A stretch of DNA of 64,000 nucleotides from Branchinecta lynchi (lineage: Eukaryota > Arthropoda > Branchiopoda > Anostraca > Branchinectidae), in assembly GCA_023053575.1 (NCBI GenBank), contig JAKZAP010000058.1, forward strand, positions 310,001 to 374,000, given 5' to 3'. The notes beneath the pieces were generated by a model. The model worked only from the letters and a program-made list of their open reading frames with translations. It had not been told where the DNA came from and searched no databases. The position numbers and the translations under genes were made by a program. Positions 11,555 to 22,471 of the stretch are shown here, piece by piece. The first letter of the stretch is position 1; every line of letters begins with the position of its first letter.

Positions 11555-11652
11555 CTGTCGGGCACACTCTGTACCGGGGAGTAGGGCACACTTCGGGCAC
11601 AGTCGGGCACAGTTGGGCACAGTCGGGCAAACGTCGGGCACAGTCGCTTATT
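11555..11652 (+). repeat. Short-word array, core TCGGGCACAG
   Basis: About eight copies of GGGCAC(A) spaced 9-12 bp. A second array of the same word lies at 14038-14150. Both contain a boundary phrase like GTCGGGCACAC followed by CTGTACC. Confidence 0.7.
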
Positions 11653-11738
11653 TTGCTCCTTAGACGGCTCGACTTCTGCTGCGGCTTTGTCAATTTAGTA
11701 TCTTCGCAGTGTTAGAAGAAAATATCAACATCTCATTG

Positions 11739-12513
11739 GGGCTCTGTAGTCCTAAATGTAGGGGTGGGGGAGGGGGTTCAAATTAAGAGACAAACAAAAT
11801 ATGTTTAAACAGCTAATGCGATAGTCGATAATGGGGTAAGAAGACATGCTGAACACGATGGTGAAAACCGTTTTCTCGCCAGACAAGTAGTTCGTCCGGA
11901 ATCCGACAAAAACCGGAAAGCTGGTTAAAAGTAACAGTTTCATTTGAAATTGATTAAATGTTCGATGTAAGGGTAAGAAGACATTCTGAACACTTATGTG
12001 AAAATCATTTTCTACCCGGACAACTAGTTCACCCGGAATCTAGGAATCCGGTCGGAACCGGATAATTTGTTAAAAGCAAAACTTTTATCTGAAGTTGATT
12101 AGATGACAGATTTAGGGGTAAGAAGAGACGCTGATATAGGCCCTGCGTATGACAATCATTTTTAACCCGGACATATAATTCGTCCGGAACCCGGTTGTAA
12201 CCAGAATTTCTTGTATAAGTTAAATTTTATTTGAAGTTGATTAGATGTTCTTTATAGGGATTAGGAGATACGCTGAGTTCGTTACTGAATTTTCTTTTTT
12301 TGCTGAACGAGTAGTTCACTCGGAATTCGGCCGAAACCAGAAATTTGGCAGAAGTAAAGCAAGAAGTTTCGGTTAGTATCATCAAAATAGATATGGCTTA
12401 TATAGGTTTATCAGACCATGGTTTTCTCTGATGATTAGCCTGGCGAAGACAAGACCCAGTTGTCTGAATCAAATATTAGATTTTTGGGATCCCATCGAAA
12501 CCTTTGGTCTTGT
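11739..12513 (-). mobile_element. Family A element, copy 2, 3'-truncated
   Basis: Reverse orientation. Ends at 12513 with the complement of CAAGACCAAAGG. Lacks the GGAC microsatellite and terminal GGGATCCC at its 3' side, starting abruptly at the GGGCTCTGTAG block. Confidence 0.8.
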
Positions 12514-12572
12514 TATATTTGAGGCTTATGTTGGCAAACCCCCATCTTCTTGGTTTAAGGTGCTGTTTTTAA

Positions 12573-13168
12573 ATGGGATCCGGAACGGAAGTGGACGGAT
12601 ACCTATGACATCGCAAAAGTTGTCCGTCTGTCCGTCCGTCTTGGAGCACGATAACTCTCGAAGGGAATGATATACTTTGATGAAACTTGGTGTGAGGGTT
12701 CTTTGGGTCAAGAGTAAGGTCAGGTTCATAGAAAGGCTCTGTAGCCCTGTATTTCGGGGAGGGGGGGGGGGGGCAAATAGGGCTAACAAATATTTTTAAA
12801 CAGCTAATGCGATAGTCGATTATGGGGTAAGAGAACATGCTAAACACGATGAAGAAAACCATTTTCTCGCAGGACAGGCAGTTCGTCCGGAATCCGGCGA
12901 AAACCGGAAAGTTGGTTAAAAGTAAAAGATGTGAAGTTTATTAGATGTTTGATTTAGGGGTTAAAAGATATGGTGAACACGATGATGAAAAATACTTTTT
13001 CGCCGGACAAGTAGTTCGTCCAGAATCCGACAAAAGCAGGAAAGTTGGTTAAAAGTAAAAGCTTTATTTGAAGTTTATTAGATGTTCGATTTAAGGGTAA
13101 GAAGACACACTGAACACTTATATGAAAAGCATTGTCTACGCGGACAACTAGTTCGCCAGGAATCAGTC
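12573..13168 (-). mobile_element. Family A element, copy 3, 5'-truncated
   Basis: Reverse orientation. The 3' end (GGGATCCGGAACGG, GTCCGTCTGTCCGTCCGTC) is present; the 5' start is missing at 13168. It complements the truncation of copy 2, so the two may be the halves of a rearranged element. Confidence 0.75.
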
Positions 13169-13214
13169 AGCTAAAAATCCTATATTCTTCAATAAAGTGG
13201 TGTCAGGGTTGAAT

Positions 13215-13400
13215 ACTCCTTGAGCCCAAGCTGACTTTGAAACATATAGTCAAATAGTGCATAAAACGGATCAGCCACGGTATTTGGCAGCAATATTTCG
13301 ATCCTTATTGAAAGGGTCCTCGTCAGGCTGTCAGTGAAGGCAGAAATATCGCTGCCAAAGCATCGTCGCTGGCCCATTTATGCAATATTTGAACATCCGT
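13215..13400. repeat. Family C foldback, small copy
   Basis: Left arm (CTCCTTGAGCCCAAGCTG to CGTCAGGCTG, 13216-13330) followed directly by part of a right arm (GAAATATCGCTGCCAAAG to CCCATTTATGC). On the minus strand CTGACGA (13320-13326), a mismatched stem and GAAA are kept, but the cleavage-site base reads G instead of A/C/U, predicting an inactive ribozyme. Confidence 0.65.
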
Positions 13401-14037
13401 CAAGGTTATTCGTCGTAAACCGGTAAAATGATTTGCTTCTGTTCTTTGGCTTGATGTGATCGACCCAGCTTCCACAACATCGAATAACTTCCGGGCTCAC
13501 TAATGACATTATAAGTATTTGCAAGGGTTTTACATAGTAGCTTGAAAAAAGGGTTTTTAATTGGAAAAACGTGTTTGAAATACGGGCGGCAGGGGCAATC
13601 TTCGTCCGAAATTCTCGGAAAAGGAGTTTTTTAGGGGAAAAACGCACGCGAAAATAAAAATTAGTTAAATTGAAATTATTTACAGTATGGTTCAGTAATT
13701 GATGAGTCGTAGTGTTCATGATTACAAGATTAAAAGGTGTTTTTGAAAATTTCCAAATATGCCAAAAAAAACAACAAATTTTAGGCCTTCCGGCCGACAA
13801 GGGGGTGGCATTCGGCCGCAAATATTTTCACTGAGATGTTGCCCCTCCCGAAAATAATCGGAATATACGCTACTGGTTTTATATATTGTGTAGCCTGTTT
13901 GTAACATGTTTTTCCGTTACTCTACTGTGCATATATGCCTACAGTTAATATACTTTGTGTCCATGACCCGTTAGTCAAGATTTGAAGATTCGTCGTTTTG
14001 AAAAAAATTTGATTGTAAACGACGACTTTGGTACTCA
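13401..14037. other. No recognisable feature
   Basis: A minus-strand open frame of 147 codons (13378-13821) shows no motif or family resemblance and overlaps repeat sequence at its end. I regard it as chance. Confidence 0.4.
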
Positions 14038-14150
14038 ATCGGGCACTGTCGGGCAAAGTCGGGCACACATCGGAAAACGTCGGGCACAGATCGGGCACAG
14101 CCGGCACACGTCGGGCACAGTCGGGCACACTCAATTGTCGGGCACACCTG
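14038..14150 (+). repeat. Short-word array, core TCGGGCACAG (second)
   Basis: Roughly ten copies of TCGGGCACA or TCGGGCAAA with 9-13 bp spacing, same word and orientation as the array at 11555. Confidence 0.7.
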
Positions 14151-15002
14151 TACCCCAATTTTCGGAGTTGGCAACCCCTCGGCAATAACAGCCCATGGTA
14201 TGGAAACGAAATGAGAAAAGTGTGTTTTTGGAGAAAAGAAGGGACTGAAACTACAAGAAATGAAAATTCCAAAATCCATTCCAAACGTCTGGTCGCTTAT
14301 TCAGTGCTCTGCCAGACGATACCAAATGTATAGCGACAGAGTTTACCCAGTAGGTTGACAGCCAGTTGGCAGATAAGACACTTTTTTTCTTATTTCTAGC
14401 CTACCTAGAAAACGGTGTGTCGGCTTTGAAAACTGCTCCAAACATATTGTAGCCCGTAAAAAGCACTTCAAAATGGGTATCTTGGAATTTTTCCGCCACC
14501 GTCAATTTGGCTTGACACGCTTAAAACAGATATTGTCAATTAACACGGGAACAGCGTATACCTGCTCTTTATGAGTTTTAAAGTACCGTTCCGCCTTAAG
14601 GCGGAACCTTCAGCAAAAACAACTCGAATTGCAGATTGAAAGGCTACCGAATTTCGAGCGTAACGCCATCATGACCCATTAGCTGTCACAAAGTATACCC
14701 TACAACAACCACAAGGCCACAGCCTCAGTCCCAAGCCGAAAGGCCACAATACTCGCCGTAGCAGAGAACCAATAAAACAATAAACAAAAATAAAGATGGG
14801 TTTGTCGAGTCTGGGATTGATAAGAGTTGCCGCCGTCAAGAGCCAATTTTTCGCTCCAGTCGAAAAGTAAAGATTATGGCTCAGTCTGCCTATCACGTCA
14901 CTATTTTTCCGTTTGATTTGAATTTTGATTTGAAAATATCGCCTATTTGACTCAAAGCTTTCCATGTAGTGGGTGACGGTGTTTGTGATCTACCTAGAGA
15001 CA
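14151..15002. other. Unassigned; contains a perfect 20-bp palindrome
   Basis: GTTCCGCCTTAAGGCGGAAC at 14588-14607 is a perfect palindrome. No coding region or repeat family recognised. Confidence 0.45.
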
Positions 15003-15166
15003 GGGGTGGCCCGAACCACTTAGGCCAGGGGGGGGGGGGTGAGACCCCTCATTTCAACGACTCCCGGATCGTAATATACGACTCTCACGTACCAACAAAA
15101 ATAAACTGTTGCGACTACGCGGCAATGGCGCACATCCCCAACAACAAATAATAGAGTCGGTGTAAA
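15003..15166 (+). mobile_element. Possible hAT-type MITE end
   Basis: CAGGGGTGGCCCGAA (about 15001-15017) is the reverse complement of TTCGGGCCACCCCTG at about 58878-58893. CAGGGGTGG is a typical hAT terminal sequence. A poly-G run follows at 15030. The partner end is not seen nearby. Confidence 0.35.
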
Positions 15167-16509
15167 ACAAGACCAAAGGTTTCGATGGGATCCCAAAAAT
15201 TCAATATCTGATCCAGACAACTGGGTCTTGTCTTAGCCAGATCCAGTCAGATTTGGATTCAGCATGTGTGTTTACCCCTATAAGTCATATCTGTTTTGAC
15301 GAAAACTTCCTGCCACTTCTGCCAATTTCCCGGTTCCGGCCGAACTCCAGAACTACTTGTCCGGCGAAAAAAGAAAGCTCAAAGACGAAATCAGGGTATC
15401 TTCTTTCCCCAGTAATGAGCATCTAATCAACTTCAAATAGAAATTTAGCTTATAACAAATTTTCCTATTCCAGCCGGATTCCGGTCGAACTATATGTCCG
15501 GGTAAAATACGATTGTCACACAGGGACTCAGCATCTCTTCTTATCCCTAAATCGCTTATCTAATCAACTAGAAATAAAACTTTGACTTCCAACAGTTTTC
15601 CGGTTTTGGCCGGATTCCGGACGAACTACATGTCCGGGTAGACACTTGTTTTCACATAAGTGTTCAGCATGTCTTCTTGCCCTAAATCGAACATCTAATC
15701 AACTCCAAATAAAACTTTTAATTTTGACAAACTTTCCGGTTTGGGCCGGATTCCGGTCGAAATACTTGTCCGTCGAGAAAATAGTTTTCACCATCGTCTT
15801 CAGCTTGTCTCCCTACCTCTAAATCGAACATTTAATCAACTTCAAATAAAACTTTTACTTTCAACAAACTTTCCGGTTTGGGCCGGATTCCGGGCGAAAT
15901 ACTTGTCCATCGAGAAAATAGTTTTCACCATCGTCTTCAGCATGTCTTCCTACCCCTAAATCGAACATCTAATCAATTTCAAATAAAACTTTTACTTTCA
16001 ACAAACTTTCCGGTTTGGGCCGGATTCCGGGCGAAATACTTGTCCGTCGAGAAAATAATTTTCACCATCGTCTTCAGCATGTCTTCCTACCCCAAGATCG
16101 AACATCTAATCAACTTCAAATAAAACTTTTACTTTCAACAAACTTTCCGGTTTTGACCGGATTCCGGGCGAACTACTTGTCCGATGACAAAATGGTTTTC
16201 ACCATCGTGTTCGGCATGTCTTCTTACCCCATAATCGACTATCACATTAGCTGTTTCAAAATATTTTGTTTGTCCCTTAATTTGAATCCCCTCACCCACC
16301 CCTAAATGTAGAACTACAAAGCCCATCTACGAACTTGACTGGTCCGACGACCCAACGAACCCTCACACCAAGTTTCATCAAAATATCTCATTCCCTTCGA
16401 GAGTTATCGTGCTTACAGACGGACGGACGGACGGACGGACGGACGGACGGACAGACGGACAACTTTTGCGATGTCATAGGTATCCCTCCACTTACGTTTT
16501 GGGATCCCA
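15167..16509 (+). mobile_element. Family A element, copy 4, full length
   Basis: Start AACAAGACCAAAGGTTTCG and end CGTTTTGGGATCCCA are both present. The core has clean tandem monomers of 137 bp: the ACTTTCCGG junction recurs at 15731, 15868, 16005 and 16142. The ACGG/ACAG tract is at 16418-16460. Very similar to copy 10 at 48272. Confidence 0.9.
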
Positions 16510-17027
16510 ACTAGCTGCAATGCATCAGCTGAAGTTGTTCTTGTAATAAAAAATTTTGTATACATACTCATAGCCTCAGCTTAACATTTCAACTTTCGCT
16601 AAAGAGGAAAGCTTTCAACGCCTGTACCCGGGACAAATTAAAGCAAGCGCCGCAGGCGAAATTTTGTAAGCTGCCCTTGTCTAGACAGATTCTAGCAGGG
16701 GGAACGGTAGTCGAAACTCGTTATTGCAGATTCAGCATGGGTTTTGGTCGGTGAACAGGTCAATGTCAAAGGACTCCCTCAGTGCGATGTTTGTCTATGT
16801 CTCAGAGGTCATCAGAGGGAATTGGGTCGAGAGACTGACACTAAATTGCATCTGAATGACCTTTTGGCTGCTACTTTTTTGCAGTCATTGAAGTACCTGA
16901 AGCAACCAGTTCGCCAATTCACTTGTCGAGTAAAAGCGTCTAACAGTCAAAACACTGAAAATCTTCAAAAGTCGGAAACAGATTTCAAGTAACAAGGCTA
17001 AAAGTCGCTGTGGGATCCCAAAACATA
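16510..17027 (+). repeat. Family E repeat, copy 1, with inverted partner at 56.6-57.2 kb
   Basis: 16610-16690 carries GGGACAAATTAAAGCAAGCG and GCCGCAGGCGAAATTTTG. 16690-17027 matches the reverse complement of 56603-56965 along its length (TAGTCGAAACTCGTTATTGC, ATTCAGCATGGGTTTTGGTC, GAAGTACCTGAAGCAACC). The partner has an open frame with IQHGFWS followed by YVSEVI, vaguely like the QHGF block of LINE reverse transcriptases; weak. Confidence 0.6.
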
Positions 17028-18098
17028 GCAAGACCAAAAGTTTCGACGGGATCCCAAAAATTAATATTTGATCCACAATTGGGTCTTGCCTTCGCCAGGT
17101 CCAGTCTTCGCCAGACTCGTTGAACATTTCACTATTAAAATTTAGAAACAGCTTGAGGCCAAATAGCTAATCATCTGAGAAACCAAGTTCAGATATGGAT
17201 TCACCATTTGTGTTTACCCCTATTTCTCGCCGGACAAGTACCCCTATACGTCCGGTTTCGGCCGAATCCCAGGCGAACTGCTTGTCTGGCAATAAAATAA
17301 AGTTAAACAACAAATTCAATGTATCTTTACCCCAATATCGAACATCTAATGAACTTCAAATTAAAATTTTACTTTTAAGAAACTTTCCGGTTTTGGCCGG
17401 ATTCCAGGCGAACTACTTGTCCGGCGAGAAAATGGTTGTCATAATCGTGTTCACCGTGTCTGTCTGTCGGTTCACTGTTCTCGAGTTAGGCTACTTCCAT
17501 AAGTGCTAGGACGATGAAACTTGGCAGGCATATCCGGGACCCGACCAAGCAACTTGGAAGTAGCCACTTCCCGGACCCAACCATCATGGCTAGAGGGAGG
17601 GGGAATGCGGAAATATATTATCTTACCAACGTCAGATTACCTCGATTGTGGTCAGATCCCTACCGGAAAACCGTTGTTAGTCGAAAACCCATGAAATATT
17701 CTGATTTAACAAGCGTGTTCATTTCGAAATTTCCATTCAAATTAATTGTCAGATAGTTCAGAAACAAGTCGTTTTCACCATCGTGTTGAGCATGTCTTCT
17801 TACCCCCTAATCGACTATCACATTAGCTGTTTCAAAATATTTTGTTAGTCCCTTAATTTGAATCCCCTCCCCCACCCCTAAATGTAGAGCTACAAAGCCC
17901 ATCTACAAACTTGACTGGTCCGACGACCCAACGAACCCTCACACCAAGTTTCATCAAAATATCTCATTCCCTTCGAGAGTTATCGTGCTTACAGACGGGC
18001 GGACAGACGGACGGACGGACGGATAGACGGACGGACGGACAGACGGACAAATTTTGCGATGTCATAGGTATCCCTCCACTTACGTTTTGGGATCCCAA
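17028..18098 (+). mobile_element. Family A element, copy 5, with a family B fragment inside
   Basis: Starts GCAAGACCAAAAGTTTCG and ends CGTTTTGGGATCCCAAAA. From about 17455 to 17625 the sequence switches to minus-oriented family B 3' sequence (CTAGGACGATGAAACTTGGC), then unassigned DNA to about 17765 before family A resumes. The ACGG/ACAG tract at 17994-18050 is the longest in the window. Confidence 0.8.
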
Positions 18099-18117
18099 AA
18101 ATACCTCAAATTAAATA

Positions 18118-18222
18118 TTCTTTGAGCCCAAGCTGACTTTGAAACATTTATTCAAACAATGTTTACAACGGATACGTCAGCTACTATTTTTCATCAGCGA
18201 TATTTCGGCCCTTCTCCCCGGA
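18118..18222. repeat. Family C left-arm fragment
   Basis: TTTGAGCCCAAGCTGACTTTG to GATATTTCGGCCCTTCT, then broken. The stem II and CTGACGA parts are lost. Confidence 0.6.
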
Positions 18223-18225
18223 ATA

Positions 18226-18510
18226 AATACCTCAAATTTTGACTTCCCCCTCCCTCCACTCCCCCTCCCAGATGATCGGATCGAGGGAATGACTATTTCC
18301 TATTTAATCTGGTCTGGTCCCGGACATGCCTGCCGATTTTCAGCGTCCCAGCACATCAGGAAGCACCAAACTCGCGGGATCACTAGAAATTCGGACTTCT
18401 CCCCCCCCCCAAACGTGATCGGATCCGTTCCGGTTATATCCGTCACGTATCTAGGACTTGTGCTTGTTCTTTCCACCAAGTTTCATCCGGATCTCTCCAC
18501 TCACATAGTG
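18226..18510 (+). mobile_element. Family B internal fragment
   Basis: Matches the family B segment near 9810-10100 (AAATACCTCAAATTTTG, CACATCAGGAAGCAC, CTAGGACTTGTGCTTG). Confidence 0.75.
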
Positions 18511-18884
18511 ACTTTTTACAACAAAAAGTCATTGAATTCGCTCCTCTGATGTCTGCGATCTCCACACAAATACACCGTATAAGCGACTCATCGCTGGTGG
18601 TCTCGTATCTATTTCAGTCCTTCGGTGTAGCAAACGTGCTGATAGCGTTGTTTGCTTAGATCCTAGTCAAACTGGGCTCGAAACGCGGCTTATTTGCGGA
18701 ACAACTGAAAAACCCTAGGGGACGTGAGATTTGTTTGGCTATGTGACAGCTTGGGGATAATGAGCAGACTGCAATTAGGGGTCGATTAGATTCCTGTAAC
18801 ATAAATATACGCGCTGTTTTGCTCTAATTGATCTACTGAATTGAAACGACAACATTCAGAATTAGATGTATTTTGTTCTTTTTC
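18511..18884. other. No recognisable feature
   Basis: No repeat or coding similarity noticed. Confidence 0.4.
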
Positions 18885-20590
18885 TTTTTTAGCGATTGTA
18901 ATTGTCCGCCAGTCGGTCCCGTTTGTGCTAGTCCGGGCACTTCGAGATAAGCTAGGACGATGAAACTTGGCAGGCATATCAGGGACCGGACCAAATTAAA
19001 TCAGTCGCTTCCCCAATCCGACCATCTAGAGGGGAATGGGGGAGGGGGAATCCAGAAACATATGGAAAAATTAGATATTTTTAGCTTACGAACGGGGATC
19101 TTAATGAAACTTGATATACGGAAGAACCTCGTATCTCAGACATTCCATTTTAAATCCAGACCAGATCCGGTGACATCGGGTGGAGTTGGAGGGGGAAACC
19201 GGAAATCTTGGGAAACGCTTAGAGTGGACAGATCTGGATGAAACTTGGTGGAAAGAACAAGCACAAGTCCTAGATAACTGACTGACATAACCGGAATAGA
19301 TCCCCTCACTTTGGGGGAGTTGGGGGGGGAGTCCAAATCTCTAGTGATCCTGCGAGTTCGGTGCTTCCTGATGTGCTAGGACGACGAAAATTGGCAGGCA
19401 TGTCAGCGTCCCGACCAGATTGAATAGGTAATACTCATTTCCCCGATCTTACCAGCTTGGGGGGGGGGGGGGAGTGGAGGGAGGGGGAAGCAAACAAATT
19501 GAAGTATTTTTAACTTGCGAACGGGTGATCGGATCTTGATGAAAGTTGACATTTAGGATGACTTCGTGTCTCAGACGTCCCACTTTAAATCCGGACCGGA
19601 TCCGATGACACTGGGGGGAGTTGGAGGAGGGAACCGGAAATCTTGAGAAACGCAGAGTAGAGAGATCTGGATGAAACTTGGTGGAAAGAACAAGCACAAG
19701 TCCTAGATACCTGACTGACATAATCGGAACGGATCCGCTCACTTTGGATGAGGAGTTGGGGGGGGGGGAGTCCGAATTTCTAGTGATCCCGCGAGTTTGG
19801 TGCTTCCTGATGTGCTAGGACGACGAAAATTGGCAGGCATGTCAGCGTCCCGACCAGATTAAATAGGTAAAAGTCATTTCCCCGATACGACCATCTGGGG
19901 GGAGTGGAGGGAGGGGGGGAGCCGAAAAATTGAGGTATTTTTAACTTGCCAACGGGTGATCGGATCTTGACGAAAGTTGATATTTAGGATGACTTCGTGT
20001 CTCAGACGTCCCACTTTAAATCCGGACCGGATCCGATGACACTGGGGGAGTTGGAGGAGGGAACCGGACATCTTGAGAAACGCTTAGAGTGGAGAGATCT
20101 GGATGGTAACTTGGTGGAAAGAACAAGCACAAGTCCTAGATACCTGACTGACATAACTGGAACGGCCGCTCACTTTGGAGGAGGAGTTGGGGGGGGGGGG
20201 CGGAATTTCTAGTGATCCCGCGAGTTTGGTGCTTCCTGATGTGCTGGGACGCTGAAAATCGGTAGGCATGTCCAGGACCCGACCAGATTAAATAGGAAAA
20301 CAGTCATTCCCTCGATCCGATCATCTGGGAGGGGGAGTGGAGAGAGGGGGAAGCCAAAATTTGAGGTATTTTTTATCTTGCGAACAAGTGATCGGATCTT
20401 GATGAAATTTGATATTTAGGATGACCTTGTGTCTCAGACGTCCCACTATAAATCCGGACCGGATCCGATGACACTGGTGGGAGTTGGAGGAGGGAACCAG
20501 AAATCTTGTGAAACGCTTAGAGTGGAGGGATCGAGATGAAACTTGGTGGGAAGAACAAACACAAGTTCGAGATACTCGCGGGATAGCTAG
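18885..20590 (-). mobile_element. Family B element, reverse orientation, ends missing
   Basis: Starts with the complement of the GACGGACAG 3' region (TGTCCGCCAGTCGGTCCCG) without the terminal hairpin, and passes through about three tandem units (GGATGAAACTTGGTGGAAAG recurs) with poly-G tracts. The 5' start is absent. It ends next to the Bicaudal-C-like exon. Confidence 0.8.
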
Positions 20591-20714
20591 ATCCCGCAAT
20601 TTCATCTTTTCCAAAAAGATGAAGAAGAAGAACAAAGATACAGACTATAAAGAAGGAAAGAAAATAAGCACAGAAAAAATAACAAAGTCAATACTATCAT
20701 CAAATGTGGCTTAC

Positions 20715-20933
20715 TATGGACCGAAGAACATGCTGCATAATCCTGAAAACGGCCTCCTTCAAATTTCTGACATCGAACTCCGATCCTTTGACGGAGATGC
20801 TGCTGGGTACGCCCCTGGCCCTCGGTCGAACCCGGATCTGGACTCCGCACTTTTTCTGGACGTACTGGAAGTTTGGTTCCAGGTGTAGTGAGTTCTCGGG
20901 AAGATCAATACTCAAGACGATTGGCATCAACGA
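20715..20933 (-). CDS. Candidate internal exon of a Bicaudal-C-like RNA-binding protein
   Basis: A 219-nt minus-strand block is preceded by TTTGCAG (20940-20934) and followed by GTAAGC (20714-20709), giving a phase 0-0 exon of 73 codons. It encodes SLMPIVLSIDLPENS at the start, then LEPNFQYVQ, CGVQIRVRPRARG, SSISVKGSEF and NLKEAVFRIMQHVL. From memory this lines up with the KH-like (GXXG-lacking) domain of Bicaudal-C: a P-I/L-VL--D start, a V-I-I-RPR strand, an S-SVKG strand and a closing N--EA helix. Bicaudal-C proteins bind and silence mRNAs through KH repeats and polymerise through a SAM domain. No other exon of such a gene is recognised here, so the gene would need large repeat-filled introns, or this is a stranded copy. 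Confidence 0.55.
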
Positions 20934-21744
20934 CTGCAAATAGCGGGGCTTAGGTCCTTGAGGAAAGCCGCGTTCCCAAGGAAGCTTGGGGGAAAGAACA
21001 TATTATTGGGTTCCAACCCATTCTTGATTGAAGCAGGCTTACTTTTCCTTTTTTTGTCTTCTTTCGGCTTACTTATATCGGTTTTCTATCCAGTATTTGT
21101 GATGTGATGTGAGCTATCTTTTGAAATAAATAAACCAAAAACGAGGAAGGGTCGGGAAAATGCCCATCTCTGTTTTTGGAGTTGTTCGATTATGCAAGAA
21201 TGTCAGTGAAATAAGGTTTCTGAAGAGGGTTCAAGTATCTTTATTTGCAAACGAAAATCTATCACTATCACTTTCTGCTGCTGAGAGCAGAGCTCGAGCG
21301 CACACAGAAAAAATAAATAAAACCAAATTATCTTAAACATGAAGAATCATACCCAATAGCATCCATCCGCTATATAATCATACAGTTAATCGAGAGCAAC
21401 GCCAAGGCACAGTCGCAATTAAACAAAAATAAATATTAAATAATAATTAAAATTAAACAAGGATGGGAACATCGATAGACTTTATATAAAGAACAAAAGA
21501 AGAAAGATTAGTTGGGAATCTCTTGTAGAGGCCATGTGCCTTATTTTTGCATTATATTATTCTTATTATTATTATTATAAGTTGCGCCTCTTTCCCCAGA
21601 TTTGTGTTGTGGTTGTAAGCTGGTTGACTCAGGAATCTCGATTCGTCTCGAGACACCTTTTTCAAGCACTCGGACTCGTCGTTCACGGAGCTGTTCGTCC
21701 GCTAGAGCTGTGGTCGAGAAGGTCTCGAGACGCCTTCTTGGGGT
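20934..21744. other. Unassigned; would be intron if the exon call is right
   Basis: Contains AAATAAATAAACC near 21125, which resembles a LINE 3' tail or polyadenylation signal on the plus strand. No coding region recognised. Confidence 0.4.
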
Positions 21745-22145
21745 CCCGTCAGTACCGCAACACGTCAGTTGACATAAACGTCAGTTCGCCACAGAATTCC
21801 GTCAGTACGCCAACATTTTCCGACAGTTCGCTACACGTCAGTTGACCCCCAAAAATCCGTCAGTTGATCAACACGTCACTTCACCAACACGTCAGTTGAC
21901 CAACACGTCAGTTGGCCAACACGTCAGTTGCCCTACACGTCAGTTGACCAAACGTCAGTTCGCCTACTGTCAGTTGACATAAACGTCATTAGACCTACAC
22001 GTTAGTTCACCTAATCCTAAAATCCGACAGTTCAGCTACACGTCAGTTCATCTACCGTCAGTTCGGCTACCGTCACTTCACATAAGCGTCAGTTGGTATA
22101 AACGTCAGTTGGCATAAACGTCAGTTCACACACATTTTCCGGAAG
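21745..22145 (+). repeat. CGTCAGTT word array
   Basis: About 20 copies of CGTCAGTT (a few degenerate) all on the same strand at spacings mostly of 13-17 bp, with spacers such as GACCAACA, CGCCTAC and GACATAAA. The word is far better conserved than the spacers. Not a CRISPR: repeats are too short and spacing too small. Confidence 0.8.
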
Positions 22146-22471
22146 TTTGCTCACATGTTGTTGTCGACGGGATAGTTACGGAAGCTCGCCCAGGGGATTA
22201 ATAAGAGAAGCCGACAATTCACTTTTAGTGAGGGCAAAAATTAAGTCAGGAGGCTCTCGTCAATTCGGACAGTTTTGGTTCACGTTACGAAAGAAAGAAT
22301 ACGGTTGGTAGACACCAGGGAAAACTCTCATTGTAATTGATAGCTTCGCTAAGCTGGGGTCAGGGAGGCGAATAAGGACAGTCGGTTCTGATAAATGTAT
22401 TTTGAAGAGAGCTAGCTTACAACTTCAAGATATAAATACTAATTGCTGGGCAACTAAAACACAATCAGATT
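22146..22471. other. No recognisable feature
   Basis: No repeat or coding region recognised. Confidence 0.4.

Noticed and set aside
13378..13821. 147-codon minus-strand frame
   Set aside because: Overlaps a family C arm at one end and shows no domain.
15741..16305. Overlapping open frames with repeated MGRIPGEILVRREN-like starts in family A copies (also 42832, 48933, 24443 minus)
   Set aside because: They follow the 137-bp monomer, which is not a multiple of three, so the frames are staggered shadows of a non-coding tandem repeat.
20484..20888. 134-codon plus-strand frame over the Bicaudal-C-like exon
   Set aside because: Starts inside family B repeat and is the antisense shadow of the better supported minus-strand exon.
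21745..22145. CRISPR-like appearance of the CGTCAGTT array
   Set aside because: Eight-base repeats with 6-9 base spacers in a eukaryotic context; no cas genes.
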